From CBDDEC01 sp965226785 (GTDB lineage: Bacteria > Chloroflexota > Dehalococcoidia > UBA2979), in the NCBI GenBank assembly GCA_965226785.1, contig CBDDEC010000001.1, positions 234,004 through 298,003 of the forward strand: a stretch of DNA of 64,000 nt. The letters are read 5' to 3'. Of the stretch, positions 25,812 through 34,739 are shown piece by piece. The notes under the pieces are model-generated. The model had not been told where the DNA came from. It saw only the letters and a program-made list of their open reading frames with translations, and did not search any database. Position 1 is the stretch's first letter. Every line of letters begins with the position of its first letter. The position numbers were made by a program, and so were the translations under genes.

Positions 25812-26933
25812 CTACACGCGTTCCCAGCGCACCTGCTGGTCATCGTGGTGCTCGTGGACGCGACCCTCTTCCTCGAGTAGCCGCAGGTGCGCCAGCGTTT
25901 CGCCCAGCGCGCTGCGCTTCTTGAAGATGTTGAACGTGCTGTACGGCTTGTTCCAGGTCACCTCCGAGGAGACATCGCTGGCCGTCGCCGCGCGGTCACC
26001 GATCCCGTCCAGCACCTCCTCGAGACGGTCGTCGTGGTGCACCTGCAGCTCATTGCAGCGCGCGGGCAGGTCGTCGATCAGCGCCTCGTGTGCCGGCAGC
26101 GCGCGTGATGTGTCGAAGGCGGCCACTTTGCGCAGCGAGGCGAGGTACTCGGCCAGCGGGCTGCGGTGGATCTCCTCGTCCTCCTGCGACAGCGAGCAGT
26201 TGGGTGTGATCCGCGAAAGCACATGGTCGCCGGTGAAGAGCACGCGCTGGTTGCGCTCGTAGAGGCAGAGGTGACCGGGCGTGTGCCCCGGCGTCCAGAT
26301 CGCCTCGACGGCCCAGCCGTCGAACTCGAGGACCTCGCCGTCGTCGAGCTCACGGTCGGCGCCCTCGACGCGGATCGACCAGGAGCGCCGCTCGGTCTCC
26401 GTCGAGACATCGCGAGACGCCGACGCGCCGTTGCCGTTACTGGAGCGCGAATCGCTCGCCCACGGCGGGCCGCCGCGGCCGCGCATCTCGCGGTGGTTCG
26501 CTTCCACTTCCTCGACCGCGACGCCGTGGCGGATCAGCCACTCATCATTGCGGCGCATCCAGTCCTCGCCGTGCTCGCCACCGCTCGGGTGTGAGCCGCG
26601 GTGCCATTCGGCCTCGCGGCGGGTCATCACCAGCTCGCAGTCGGGCGACTGCTCTCGGATCCAATCGGCCATGCCGAGGTGGTCAGGGTGGGCGTGAGAA
26701 ACGATCAGTCGCTCGATCTGGGACGGCTCGTATCCGAGCGTCGCCAGCTGCGCTGTCAGCGACTCCGTCGCCTCGACTGTGCCGTAGCCGGAGTCGAAGA
26801 GCGTGATGCCGTCGGCGCCCTCGAACACGTACGGCATGATCCAGGGCAGCGCCGTGCTGGTCATCGGCGTCGCCAGGCGGTGCAGGCCCGGTGCGATCTC
26901 CTCGATCGGCGGGGCCTCGTCGAGCGTGGTCAA
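25812..26933 (-). CDS. MBL-fold metallo-hydrolase
   Basis: Encodes 373 aa. The metal motif is HAHPDH at residues 80-85, followed by GHTPGHL and FTGDHVL for the remaining ligands. An insertion with DSRSSNGNGASASRD between them looks like a flexible loop. The C-terminal 60 residues resemble the winged-helix-like tail of LACTB2/glyoxalase-II-related proteins (FNIFKKRSALGETLAHLRLLEEEGRV). It probably hydrolyses a thioester or lactone; the exact substrate is unknown. Confidence 0.87.
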   Translation of the reverse strand: MTTLDEAPPIEEIAPGLHRLATPMTSTALPWIMPYVFEGADGITLFDSGYGTVEATESLTAQLATLGYEPSQIERLIVSHAHPDHLGMADWIREQSPDCELVMTRREAEWHRGSHPSGGEHGEDWMRRNDEWLIRHGVAVEEVEANHREMRGRGGPPWASDSRSSNGNGASASRDVSTETERRSWSIRVEGADRELDDGEVLEFDGWAVEAIWTPGHTPGHLCLYERNQRVLFTGDHVLSRITPNCSLSQEDEEIHRSPLAEYLASLRKVAAFDTSRALPAHEALIDDLPARCNELQVHHDDRLEEVLDGIGDRAATASDVSSEVTWNKPYSTFNIFKKRSALGETLAHLRLLEEEGRVHEHHDDQQVRWERV

Positions 26934-27055
26934 TCGAACCTCCGGTCCTCGCCCGTACCGCAGATGCGGACTCGGGTCGGGGCGTCAGCAGCCATCATGC
27001 CTGCTCCGCGAGCAACGCACGAACCCTCGAGGTGAGTCCCCGCCCCGGAGTGTCG

Positions 27056-27697
27056 TCAGAGCTCGGCGACGAACGCCGCCACAAGCTTGACGGCCCGCTG
27101 CAAATGCTCCGCCTCGGTCGTACCAGAAGCTTTGCGGGGCTTCAACGAGTGGTTGCCGTCCAGGAGGAATTCGACGCGTATGGCGTCGGACAGCGGATAG
27201 CCCTCGACCTCCGCGCGCTGGCCGAAGGTGTCGCGTTCGCCCTGCACGATCAGCGCCGGTGTGCGCAGCTCCTCGAGGTGCGCCGTGCGCAGGGCGTCCG
27301 GCTTGCCCGGCGGATGGAACGGGTAGCCGAGGCAGACGAGGCCGCGCACACCTGCCTCGTCGGCTGCCATCGAGGCGACGCGGCCGCCCATCGACTTGCC
27401 GCCGATGACCACGCGGTCACCGCCGCCGAGCGCTTCGATCACCGCGAGGTACTCGCTGATCAGACGCTCAGCGCGTGGGGGACCGGGACGCTTGTCCTCG
27501 GTGCGGCGGCGGGCCATGTAGGCGAACTCGAAGCGTGCGGCGGCAACGCCCGCTTCGCCGAGGCCGACCGCGACCGTCTCCATGAACGGCGCATCCATCG
27601 GCCCGCCGGCGCCGTGCGCCAGCACGACGGTCAGGTCAGCCGTCGCCGGGCCGTCAAGGAGCAGGTCGGTCGGTTCGCCTCGGATCAGTCGCGACAT
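27056..27697 (-). CDS. Alpha/beta-hydrolase of the KANL3/TEX30 (dienelactone-hydrolase-like) group
   Basis: Encodes 213 aa. AHGAGGPMD is the oxyanion strand and GGKSMGGR the nucleophile elbow (Ser). PALIVQGERDTFG holds the acid and LDGNHSLKP the His. These motifs are those of the KANL3/TEX30 alpha/beta-hydrolase-like family. Role unknown, probably an esterase. ATG 27697 is preferred; the upstream extension has no coding support. Divergent from the cyclophilin gene. Confidence 0.8.
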   Translation of the reverse strand: MSRLIRGEPTDLLLDGPATADLTVVLAHGAGGPMDAPFMETVAVGLGEAGVAAARFEFAYMARRRTEDKRPGPPRAERLISEYLAVIEALGGGDRVVIGGKSMGGRVASMAADEAGVRGLVCLGYPFHPPGKPDALRTAHLEELRTPALIVQGERDTFGQRAEVEGYPLSDAIRVEFLLDGNHSLKPRKASGTTEAEHLQRAVKLVAAFVAEL

Positions 27698-27804
27698 CGT
27701 CGCGAAGTCTACGGCGGATCCTGCGCGGGTGAACGGATATGCTCGCAGCCGCAAGTTTGCGCCAAGCGACCATCAACGGCACACCGCCGAGGACCGGAGC
27801 ACCG

Positions 27805-28386
27805 ATGCCTGACACCGCGCTCGACGCCATCGACGCCTTCATTCAGTCGGAGGCGGTCGACACCGCTTCCAACAGCTGGCGCACGTCGCTCTCCAAGCCG
27901 CCGCAGGCTGAGTTCGACGATGGCTCGAGCTACTACTGGGACATGGACACGAACGTTGGCAAGATCTCGATCCAGCTACTGCCGGATGAGGCGCCGATGC
28001 ACGCGACGAGCACGATCTACCTGACGCGCCTCGGCTTCTACGACGGGCTCATCTTCCACCGCGTCATCACCGAGTTCATGGCCCAGGGTGGCTGCCCCCT
28101 CGGCAGCGGGACTGGCGGTCCCGGCTACACCTACGAGGGCGAGTTCGGCAGCCGCAAGCACGACAAGCCGGGCCTGCTCTCGATGGCGAACGCGGGGCCG
28201 GGGACCGATGGCAGTCAGTTCTTCCTCACCTTCGTCCCAACGCCGTGGCTCGACGGAAAGCACAGCATCTTCGGCGAAGTCGTCGACGGGATGGACATCG
28301 TTCGGAAGCTCGAGATGCAGGGCAGCCAGTCGGGCCAGACGCAGGACCACCTCGAGATCAGCAGCGCGACTATCCGCGTCGAGTAG
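27805..28386 (+). CDS. Cyclophilin-type peptidyl-prolyl cis-trans isomerase
   Basis: Encodes 193 aa: an about 45-aa N-terminal extension without a signal peptide, then a compact bacterial cyclophilin. Core motifs are LIFHRVITEFMAQGG (catalytic Arg), GLLSMANAGPGTDGSQFFLT and WLDGKHSIFGEVVDG. It is probably a cytosolic folding catalyst. It is followed closely by two genes on the same strand (gap 32 bp), so it may lead a small operon. Confidence 0.9.
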   Translation: MPDTALDAIDAFIQSEAVDTASNSWRTSLSKPPQAEFDDGSSYYWDMDTNVGKISIQLLPDEAPMHATSTIYLTRLGFYDGLIFHRVITEFMAQGGCPLGSGTGGPGYTYEGEFGSRKHDKPGLLSMANAGPGTDGSQFFLTFVPTPWLDGKHSIFGEVVDGMDIVRKLEMQGSQSGQTQDHLEISSATIRVE

Positions 28387-28418
28387 CAGCGTTCCCGAGC
28401 GCCGAGGAGCCCCCTCGC

Positions 28419-29069
28419 ATGGCCGATTCTGACGACGGCGCCCCGAACATGCTGACCGACGAGGAGCGCGCGGCCGGGTGGCGCCTGCTCTTCGACGGCG
28501 AGAGCACTGAGCACTGGCGCGGCTTCCGCTCTGACAGCTTCCCGGACGGCTGGGTGATCGAGGGCGACGCCTTGCATCGGGCGGCTCCGGCCGGCGACAT
28601 CGTCACCATCGAACAGTTCGAGGACATCGACCTCCGCCTCGAGTGGAAGGTCGACGAAGGGGCTGGGAACAGCGGCATCTTCTTCCGCGTGTCGGAGGAC
28701 CACGAGCGCGTCTGGGAGACCGGCCCGGAGATGCAGGTGCTGAACAACGCCGTGCACCCGGACGGCCGCGACCCCAAGACGGCCGCGGGATCGAACTACG
28801 CGCTGCACGCCCCGCCTCGCGATCTGACGCGGCCGGTCAGCGAGTGGAATGAGGTGCGCATCCTCGTCGAGGGGCAGCATGTCCAGCTGTGGCTGAACGG
28901 CGAGCAGGTCGTGGCCTACGAGCTGTTCAGCGAGGACTGGGAGCGCCGAGTGGCGGAGAGCAAGTTTGCTGCCATGCCTCGCTACGGCCGCAACGAACGA
29001 GGGCACATCGCGTTGCAGGACCACGGCGATCCGGTCTGGTACCGAAACCTCAAGCTGCGCATCCCGTGA
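28419..29069 (+). CDS. DUF1080 (3-keto-disaccharide hydrolase-like) domain protein
   Basis: Encodes 216 aa of the DUF1080 concanavalin-like fold. The pattern GWRLLFDGES, W-x-GF, a DIDLRLEWKVDEGAGNSGIFFR core and HVQLWLNGEQV near the end is characteristic. Such domains act on modified sugars, including 3-keto glycosides. No signal peptide is seen, unusual for the family, whose members are often exported. The stop overlaps the dehydrogenase start (GTGA), suggesting that a keto-sugar product is passed to the Gfo/Idh enzyme. Confidence 0.85.
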   Translation: MADSDDGAPNMLTDEERAAGWRLLFDGESTEHWRGFRSDSFPDGWVIEGDALHRAAPAGDIVTIEQFEDIDLRLEWKVDEGAGNSGIFFRVSEDHERVWETGPEMQVLNNAVHPDGRDPKTAAGSNYALHAPPRDLTRPVSEWNEVRILVEGQHVQLWLNGEQVVAYELFSEDWERRVAESKFAAMPRYGRNERGHIALQDHGDPVWYRNLKLRIP

Positions 29070-30103
29070 CACCGACACCGGCCGGGCCCGGCATGCTGCG
29101 GGCCGGCGTCGTCGGGCTCGGCATGGGGCGTCAGCACATCCGGGCCTACCTCGACTCGCCCGACTGCGAGGTCGCAGTGATCTGCGACCTGGACGAGGCC
29201 AAGCTCACCGCGACCGCCGAGGAGTTCGGCATCGCCTCGACGTTCACCGATGCACAGGCGATGTTCGACTCGGGGCTCGTCGACGTGGTCTCGATCGCGG
29301 TGCCGAACGCGCTACACGCGGCACTGACGCTCGCCGCGCTCGAGGCCGGGCTGCACGTGCTGTGCGAGAAGCCGATGGCGCTGAATGTCGCTGATGCCCA
29401 GGCCATGATCGCGGCCGCTGAGGCGGCGGACCGGCAGCTGGCCATCCACTTCAGTCAGCGCTGGAAGCCCGGCGTCTTCCGCATCCAGCGCGCCGTCGAG
29501 GCGGGGCAGCTCGGCGAGGTCTACTACGCGCGGGCGATGTGGCACCGCCAGCAGGGCATCCCCGCGCGACCGACCTTCATCGACCGCGAACTGGCCGGCG
29601 GCGGGGCGTTGATCGACAACGGTGTCCATCTCCTCGACTGGACGCTGTTCATCCTCGGCTACCCGGAGCCGCTCACCGCCTCAGCGCAGCTGCACAGTCG
29701 CTTTGGCGATCGCGACGTCGAGGGCGGGATCGAGGTCGAGGACTTCGCCACCGGCTTCGTACGCTTCGAGGGCGGCGCGACGCTGGCCCTGGAGGTCTCG
29801 TGGGCGAGCCAGCACACCCACGCCGAGGAGACGCTGATCCAGTACTACGGCACGGACGGCGGGGCGCTGCGGCGAACCTATGACTACGGCGAGGCGGAAT
29901 TGTCGATCTTCGACCGCGACGGCAACGACCGCGCGCTGCCTGAGGAACCGTTGCCGGCAGCGACCGTGCAGGCCGACTTCCTCGACGCGATCCGCGATGG
30001 CCGCGAACCAGGGGCGTCCAGCCGCGCCGGGCTCGCCACGATCCGCATCCTCGACGCGCTGTACGCCTCGGCACGCGCCGGGCGCGAGGTGGCTGTCGAA
30101 TAG
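29066..30103 (+). CDS. Gfo/Idh/MocA-family NAD(P)-dependent oxidoreductase
   Basis: Encodes 345 aa. The Rossmann motif GVVGLGMGRQHIRA lies near the N-terminus, then ISIAVPNALHA-type strand and CEKPMALNVADAQAM with the EKP catalytic Lys of this family. The C-terminal domain is the mixed beta-sheet substrate domain. These enzymes oxidise sugars, often at C3. It overlaps DUF1080 by 4 bp (GTGA); ATG 29093 is a possible shorter start. The pair fits 3-keto-sugar metabolism. Confidence 0.87.
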   Translation: MTPTPAGPGMLRAGVVGLGMGRQHIRAYLDSPDCEVAVICDLDEAKLTATAEEFGIASTFTDAQAMFDSGLVDVVSIAVPNALHAALTLAALEAGLHVLCEKPMALNVADAQAMIAAAEAADRQLAIHFSQRWKPGVFRIQRAVEAGQLGEVYYARAMWHRQQGIPARPTFIDRELAGGGALIDNGVHLLDWTLFILGYPEPLTASAQLHSRFGDRDVEGGIEVEDFATGFVRFEGGATLALEVSWASQHTHAEETLIQYYGTDGGALRRTYDYGEAELSIFDRDGNDRALPEEPLPAATVQADFLDAIRDGREPGASSRAGLATIRILDALYASARAGREVAVE

Positions 30104-30171
30104 CGCACCGCCCCGCACGGGCTGCACCCCGCTATCATCCCCGCCGCGATGTAGCGAGAGCGGGGTACGCG

Positions 30172-31053
30172 ATGCAGGACTTCGAGGGACGGGTCGCCGT
30201 CGTCACCGGCGGTGCGAGCGGCATCGGCCGCGCCATGGCCGAGCGCTTCGGTCAGGAGGGCATGAAGGTCATCCTCGCCGACATCGAGGAAGACGCCCTG
30301 GAGGCCACGGTCGCGGAGCTGCGACGGGCCGAGCTCGAGGTCACTGGCGTGATCTGCGACGTGTCTAGTGCCGACGCCGTGCAGCACCTCGCCGACGAGG
30401 CGTTGGCGACGTACGGCGGCGTGCACGTGCTCTGCAACAACGCCGGCATCGCCGCCGGCGGCGCGATCATCGGCGACCGCCAGCAGTACGTCTGGGAGCA
30501 ACCGCTCAGCGACTGGACCTGGACATTGGACGTCAACCTCTGGGGTGTCGTCCACGGCGTCCGCACCTTCGTGCCGATCATGCTCGAGCAGGGGGAGCCG
30601 GCGCACATCGTCAACACCGCCTCGACGGCGGGACTCACCACTGGCCCCGTCCTGGCCATCTACGGCATCTCCAAGCACGGTGTCGTTCGCCTCTCGGAGG
30701 CGTTGTACTTCCAGCTGCAGGAAGCCTCGCCCGATGTCCGCGTCTCCGTGCTCTGTCCCGGCGGCGTGCGCACACGCATCGCCGCGGCGGGCCGCAACCG
30801 GCCCGATCAGCTGCTGGAGGAGGACATCCACCGCCTCGACGCTGTGGAGGTCAAGGAGCGGACGCAGAACTGGTTCGACCGCATCGCGGATCAAGGACAG
30901 GACCCGGAGGAGATTGCGGACAAGGTGCTCAATGCTGTCCGCGAGGAGCAGTTCTACATCCTGACGCACGAGACGCAGGACCGGGCGGTGCGCATGCGGA
31001 TGGAGCAGATCCTCGAGCGGCGCAATCCGGAGCTGCCGGCGCCGCTGAGCTGA
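30172..31053 (+). CDS. Short-chain dehydrogenase/reductase
   Basis: Encodes 293 aa of the SDR family. The cofactor motif TGGASGIG (residues 12-19) and the structural NNAG (CNNAGIA) are present. The catalytic Ser is in NTASTAG and the YGISK motif has Tyr and Lys. The D after strand 2 (LADIEED) suggests NAD(H) preference. The C-terminal 60 residues extend beyond the classical core with charged helices. Substrate unknown; it may act with the sugar genes upstream but is 68 bp away. Confidence 0.88.
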   Translation: MQDFEGRVAVVTGGASGIGRAMAERFGQEGMKVILADIEEDALEATVAELRRAELEVTGVICDVSSADAVQHLADEALATYGGVHVLCNNAGIAAGGAIIGDRQQYVWEQPLSDWTWTLDVNLWGVVHGVRTFVPIMLEQGEPAHIVNTASTAGLTTGPVLAIYGISKHGVVRLSEALYFQLQEASPDVRVSVLCPGGVRTRIAAAGRNRPDQLLEEDIHRLDAVEVKERTQNWFDRIADQGQDPEEIADKVLNAVREEQFYILTHETQDRAVRMRMEQILERRNPELPAPLS

Positions 31054-31064
31054 ACGTGCTGCGC

Positions 31065-31148
31065 TCAGTCGGTGGAGAGTGCGGCGAACAGCGCGAGCCC
31101 GGCGAGGGCGATACCGGCGAACATCACGATGGCAGACATAGCGTCCAT
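31065..31148 (-). CDS. Possible 27-aa single-span membrane peptide
   Basis: A 28-codon frame with ATG at 31148 encodes MDAMSAIVMFAGIALAGLAL and a short polar end (STD), i.e. one membrane helix. Its ribosome site is weak (GATGA). It ends 12 bp from the SDR stop. Tiny one-helix proteins are easily missed, so this is a candidate only. Confidence 0.35.
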   Translation of the reverse strand: MDAMSAIVMFAGIALAGLALFAALSTD

Positions 31149-31385
31149 GCCGCGATCATCGGCGGCGCTCGCGCACCTCGATAGACCAGCGCTCTATCCA
31201 TTCGTCGTCGTTTGCCCAGTATTGATGAGCAACGGGTGAATAGAGATCTGCCCAGGGGCTTGTGATCCCTCGGCGGTCATCGTGTCGGGCATCCCGGGGC
31301 TCGGAAGACCGCGTTGTCGGGCCTCCTCATGCAGCGGTCTGAGCATGTGGCACACGTCGGCGGCCGACGGCGCGTACACAAAGAC

Positions 31386-31409
31386 AGCGGGCCGCTGCAG
31401 CGGCCCGCT
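31386..31409 (-). terminator. Perfect 24-bp palindrome, likely intrinsic terminator
   Basis: The palindrome (AGCGGGCCGCTG and its inverse) lies just past the stop of the 73-aa minus-strand gene. On that strand it is followed by TCTTTGTG. The tail resembles those of the other minus-strand hairpins in the window, so a terminator for that gene is likely. Between 31149 and 31385 I see no convincing gene. Confidence 0.6.
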
Positions 31410-31436
31410 GTGGAAGGTGGGGCCCCGAGAGGGGCG

Positions 31437-31658
31437 CTAGGCGTAGTGCGTGTGGCGTTCGCCGGCGATCGAGGCGTGCTCGTCAGAGCGAGCGCGATCG
31501 AGGGCCTGATCCTCGACGGCCGTCTCGCCGTCGATGGTCGTTCCGTTCACCACCTCGGCGGCACGCATCACTGCGTTGAGGGTCGCTCGGAAGGGGGCGC
31601 GGAGGTCGATCTGCGTTCCGCGTCGAATGGTCGTTCCGTACTGGTGCATGGTTGCCAT
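31437..31658 (-). CDS. Hypothetical 73-aa protein
   Basis: Encodes 73 aa, ATG at 31658 preceded by AGAGGA with a 7-base spacer. It has no hydrophobic segment and no known motif: a QIDLRAPFRATLNAVMRAAE helix in the middle and an acidic, His-rich tail (EHASIAGERHTHYA). The good ribosome site and the terminator after it support a real gene. Confidence 0.6.
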   Translation of the reverse strand: MATMHQYGTTIRRGTQIDLRAPFRATLNAVMRAAEVVNGTTIDGETAVEDQALDRARSDEHASIAGERHTHYA

Positions 31659-31795
31659 CGCGAGTTCCTCTCAGTTCCTGCGCTACGAGGAGACTGTGCC
31701 AGCCACAGGCGGTGCCATCGATGAACCGGTTCACACATGGCGCTCCATCCGGGAATTTCTCGCTAGGATGAGGCACGCACTGGAGAGGTCGCCTG

Positions 31796-32275
31796 ATGGA
31801 CTCACGCGAGGTATTGCTGATCCTGCACCTGGTCGGTGCGTTCCTGCTGGTCGGTGGTGCCGGCGCGGACACGGCGCTTGGGCTACGGGCCGCCAGCAGC
31901 ACCAGTACGCGAGTGATCGCGGCCGCCATGCAGATGGCGCGGGCGATCGAGAACTTCGTGATCATGCCGGGCGCGCTGGCGGTGATCGTCTTTGGCACCT
32001 GGCTCATGATCGACCTCGATCGTGAGTTCAGCGAGGCGTGGCTGAGTGCGTCCTACACGCTCTGGGTCGTCTCGGTGCTGCTCGGCAACCTCGTGGTCGG
32101 CCGTCACGCGAAGCGCGTCTACGCGCGTGCCGTCACGATGATCGCCGAGGGGATCGAGGAGAGTGAGGACTTGCGGCGGGCTGCCGATGAAACAGTGCCG
32201 AAGCTGGTCGGTATCGGGCTCAATCTCCTCTTCATCGTCTTCATCTACCTGATGGTCGCGCAGCCGGGGGCATAG
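31796..32275 (+). CDS. DUF2269-type integral membrane protein
   Basis: Encodes 159 aa with four hydrophobic segments (about residues 7-27, 55-73, 83-103 and 135-157). The first helix has the LLILHLVGAFLLVGG pattern and His of the DUF2269 family, predicted integral membrane proteins of unknown role. A cytosolic charged helix (EESEDLRRAADE) lies before the last helix. Followed 20 bp later by a soluble gene, probably co-transcribed. Confidence 0.7.
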   Translation: MDSREVLLILHLVGAFLLVGGAGADTALGLRAASSTSTRVIAAAMQMARAIENFVIMPGALAVIVFGTWLMIDLDREFSEAWLSASYTLWVVSVLLGNLVVGRHAKRVYARAVTMIAEGIEESEDLRRAADETVPKLVGIGLNLLFIVFIYLMVAQPGA

Positions 32276-32295
32276 CTCGGCCGGAGGACTGAACC

Positions 32296-32682
32296 ATGAC
32301 ACAGCGCATGCAGATTCCCGCGGTGGACGAGCTGCGGTCGGTGGCCGCAGAGCCGCTCACGACGGACCAGCTCGACCGCCTGACGCGCCTCTGCACGGCG
32401 CGCATCCACGGCCACGGCGACGAGCGGCTACCGCTGTTCACGCTCTCTGGCGGAGCACGCCTGTTGCGAGGAGCCCTCGCAGGCGCCGAGGACGAGGAGC
32501 GGATCGCCGAGGCTGGGCGTCGCTTCGCGCCGGCCGCAGAGGCCACGTTGGCCGCGGTCGATGACGAGACCATGGCCGAGGCGATGTACGGGATCCTCGA
32601 CCGCCTGGTGGAGATGTCGGCGGCGGCGAACCGCTCGCTGGTCTTTGGCGAGGGCACGAGCAGCGCGCAGTCGCCACACTAG
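32296..32682 (+). CDS. Hypothetical 128-aa soluble protein
   Basis: Encodes 128 aa, largely alpha-helical by composition (Ala/Glu/Arg-rich: AGAEDEERIAEAGRRFAPAAEATLAAVDDETMAEAMYGILDRLVEM). No family is recognised. It lies 20 bp after the DUF2269 gene and 17 bp before the large hydrolase gene, so it sits within a likely operon. The ATG has GGAGGA at about 32283. Confidence 0.6.
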   Translation: MTQRMQIPAVDELRSVAAEPLTTDQLDRLTRLCTARIHGHGDERLPLFTLSGGARLLRGALAGAEDEERIAEAGRRFAPAAEATLAAVDDETMAEAMYGILDRLVEMSAAANRSLVFGEGTSSAQSPH

Positions 32683-32699
32683 GGCGGACGGAACGCCTG

Positions 32700-34616
32700 A
32701 TGGCGGTCACACACCTCGAGGTCACGCGGCGGGAGCCGTACGCCGAGGGTCGCGAGTTCGGCGCGGCCGGCGCCTATGAGCGCATCGACGGACGCCTGCA
32801 CTTCGCAGTCGATCCGACCGCCCCGGCGAACGTGGCGATCACCGACCTGGAGCTGGCGCCACGAGACGACGAGGGATGCGTCCGGTTCGAGGCTGACCTC
32901 TCGTTGGTGCTGCCCGTTGATCCGGCGAGGGGAAACGGTCGTCTCCTGGTGGAGGTGCCGAACCGCGGGCGGCGGCTGGCGAACCGCTTCTTCAATCGCA
33001 CGAACGCCGGCGCCGCCGACCCGGGCGACGGCTGGCTCTACGAGCGCGGCTGGTCGGTCGCTACCGTTGGCTGGCAGCACGACGTCTACGAGAGCGACCA
33101 GTTACTTAGCCTCGGCGCTCCGGAGGCGCTGATCGATGGGGTACCCGTCCGAGGACAGGCCTGGGTCGAGTTCCGACCCAGCCAGCATGAGCCGACGAGG
33201 CTGCTCGCCAACCGCGTCCACCGTCCCTACCCGGCCGCAGACCTTTACGACGCGGAGGCCGTGCTGATCGTTCGCGACTGGGAAGACGGGCCTGATGAGG
33301 TGATCTCTCGCGGGCGCTGGTCCTTCGCCGCCAAGGAGGAAGGCGAGCTGGTCCCGGACCGCGAGCACATCACCCTTGAGGGCGGATTCGAGCCCGGGCG
33401 CTACTACTACCTGGCCTACACCACCGAGGGTGCGCCGGTCGTGGGGACCGGACTGCTCGCGCTGCGCGACGCGGCGGCATTCCTCCGCGAACCCGGTTCC
33501 GCGAACCCCGTCGACGGTAGCTTTGAGCGTGCGTATGCGTTCGGCGTCTCGCAGACCGGACGCCTGCTGCGCCACTTCCTCTCGCTCGGCTTGAACCTCG
33601 ACGAGCGGGGGCGAGCGGCCTTCGACGGGCTGCTGCCCCACGTTGCGGGGGGCCGCACCGGGGAGTTCAACCACCGCTTCGCACAACCCTCGCAGCAGTC
33701 GACGCCCGGTTTCGGCCACCGCTTCCCGTTCGCCGATGAGCCCGACACCGACCCGTTCACGGAACGGCGCGCGGGCCTCCTCGACGCGCAGCGGGCTGCT
33801 GGTGCTGTGCCGAAGGTCATCTACACGAACAGCTCGGCCGAGTACTGGCGCGGCGACGGATCGTTGGCGCACATTGACGCCCTCGGCGAGCGCGATCTGC
33901 CCCCCGCGCCCGAGGTGCGCAGCTACCTCTTTGCCGGCACGCAGCACGGGCCCGGGTCACTGCCGCAGGAGCGCGCCGCCGAGGATGGCTACGGCACCGT
34001 CGCCCGCTACGGATTCAACCTCGTCGATTACTCGCCGCTGCTGCGGGCGGCGCTGGTGAACCTCGACGCCTGGGCGTCGGAGGGCGTTGAGCCGCCACCG
34101 ACCCGCGTGCCACGCGTCGAGGACGGCACTGCAGTGCCGCGATCCGCGGTGCTGGATGCGTTCGACGGGCTGGGTGTGACCACACCCGACCCCGACCGCC
34201 TCTGGGTCGTGCGCACCGTCGAGCTCGGTCCCGACGCTGCACGTGGCATCGGTCGCTACCCGGCCGTCGAGGGCGAGACTTACGCCTGCCTCGTCTCTGC
34301 GGTCGACGACGATGGCAACGAGGAATCCGGCATCCGCCTGCCGGCCATCGCCGAGGCGACCGCGTCGCACACGGGCTGGAACTCGCGCGACCCCTCGATC
34401 GGTGCGCCGGGACAGCAGGTGCCCATGCGTGGCGCTACGCACTTCTTCTCGGCCGGTGAGGTGAGGCAACGTTACGAATCACGCGAGGCGTACGAGGCTG
34501 CGGCCCGCGCCGTCGCCGCTCAGCTCGTCGCCGATCGCTATCTCCTCGGGGGCGACGCGCAGTTGGCGGTGCAGGACGCGCTCGACATCTACGACGAGGC
34601 TCTGGCGCGGGGCTGA
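32700..34616 (+). CDS. Large alpha/beta hydrolase domain-containing protein
   Basis: Encodes 638 aa of the family annotated as alpha/beta hydrolase domain-containing protein (PF20091-like). It starts with FGAAGAYERIDGRLHFAVDP, typical of the group. The nucleophile elbow is probably AFGVSQTGRLLRHFL. YLFAGTQHGPG contains the conserved His region. No signal peptide. Substrates of the family are unknown. It lies 17 bp after the 128-aa gene and is probably the last gene of that unit. Confidence 0.78.
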   Translation: MAVTHLEVTRREPYAEGREFGAAGAYERIDGRLHFAVDPTAPANVAITDLELAPRDDEGCVRFEADLSLVLPVDPARGNGRLLVEVPNRGRRLANRFFNRTNAGAADPGDGWLYERGWSVATVGWQHDVYESDQLLSLGAPEALIDGVPVRGQAWVEFRPSQHEPTRLLANRVHRPYPAADLYDAEAVLIVRDWEDGPDEVISRGRWSFAAKEEGELVPDREHITLEGGFEPGRYYYLAYTTEGAPVVGTGLLALRDAAAFLREPGSANPVDGSFERAYAFGVSQTGRLLRHFLSLGLNLDERGRAAFDGLLPHVAGGRTGEFNHRFAQPSQQSTPGFGHRFPFADEPDTDPFTERRAGLLDAQRAAGAVPKVIYTNSSAEYWRGDGSLAHIDALGERDLPPAPEVRSYLFAGTQHGPGSLPQERAAEDGYGTVARYGFNLVDYSPLLRAALVNLDAWASEGVEPPPTRVPRVEDGTAVPRSAVLDAFDGLGVTTPDPDRLWVVRTVELGPDAARGIGRYPAVEGETYACLVSAVDDDGNEESGIRLPAIAEATASHTGWNSRDPSIGAPGQQVPMRGATHFFSAGEVRQRYESREAYEAAARAVAAQLVADRYLLGGDAQLAVQDALDIYDEALARG

Positions 34617-34739
34617 CCTGGATCGGCCTTGTGCGCCTCGAAAGAGCCCTCGACGGCTCGCCTACCGCTCAGGCGGCGGACGTGTAGCCTGCACGATAGC
34701 GGTCCTCGACAGCAGCCGGGTCCGACCTCGGAGGTCTCC

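Noticed and set aside
31194..31379. 61-codon minus-strand frame
   Set aside because: No ribosome site, no motif, and it lies past the terminator-like palindrome of the neighbouring gene.
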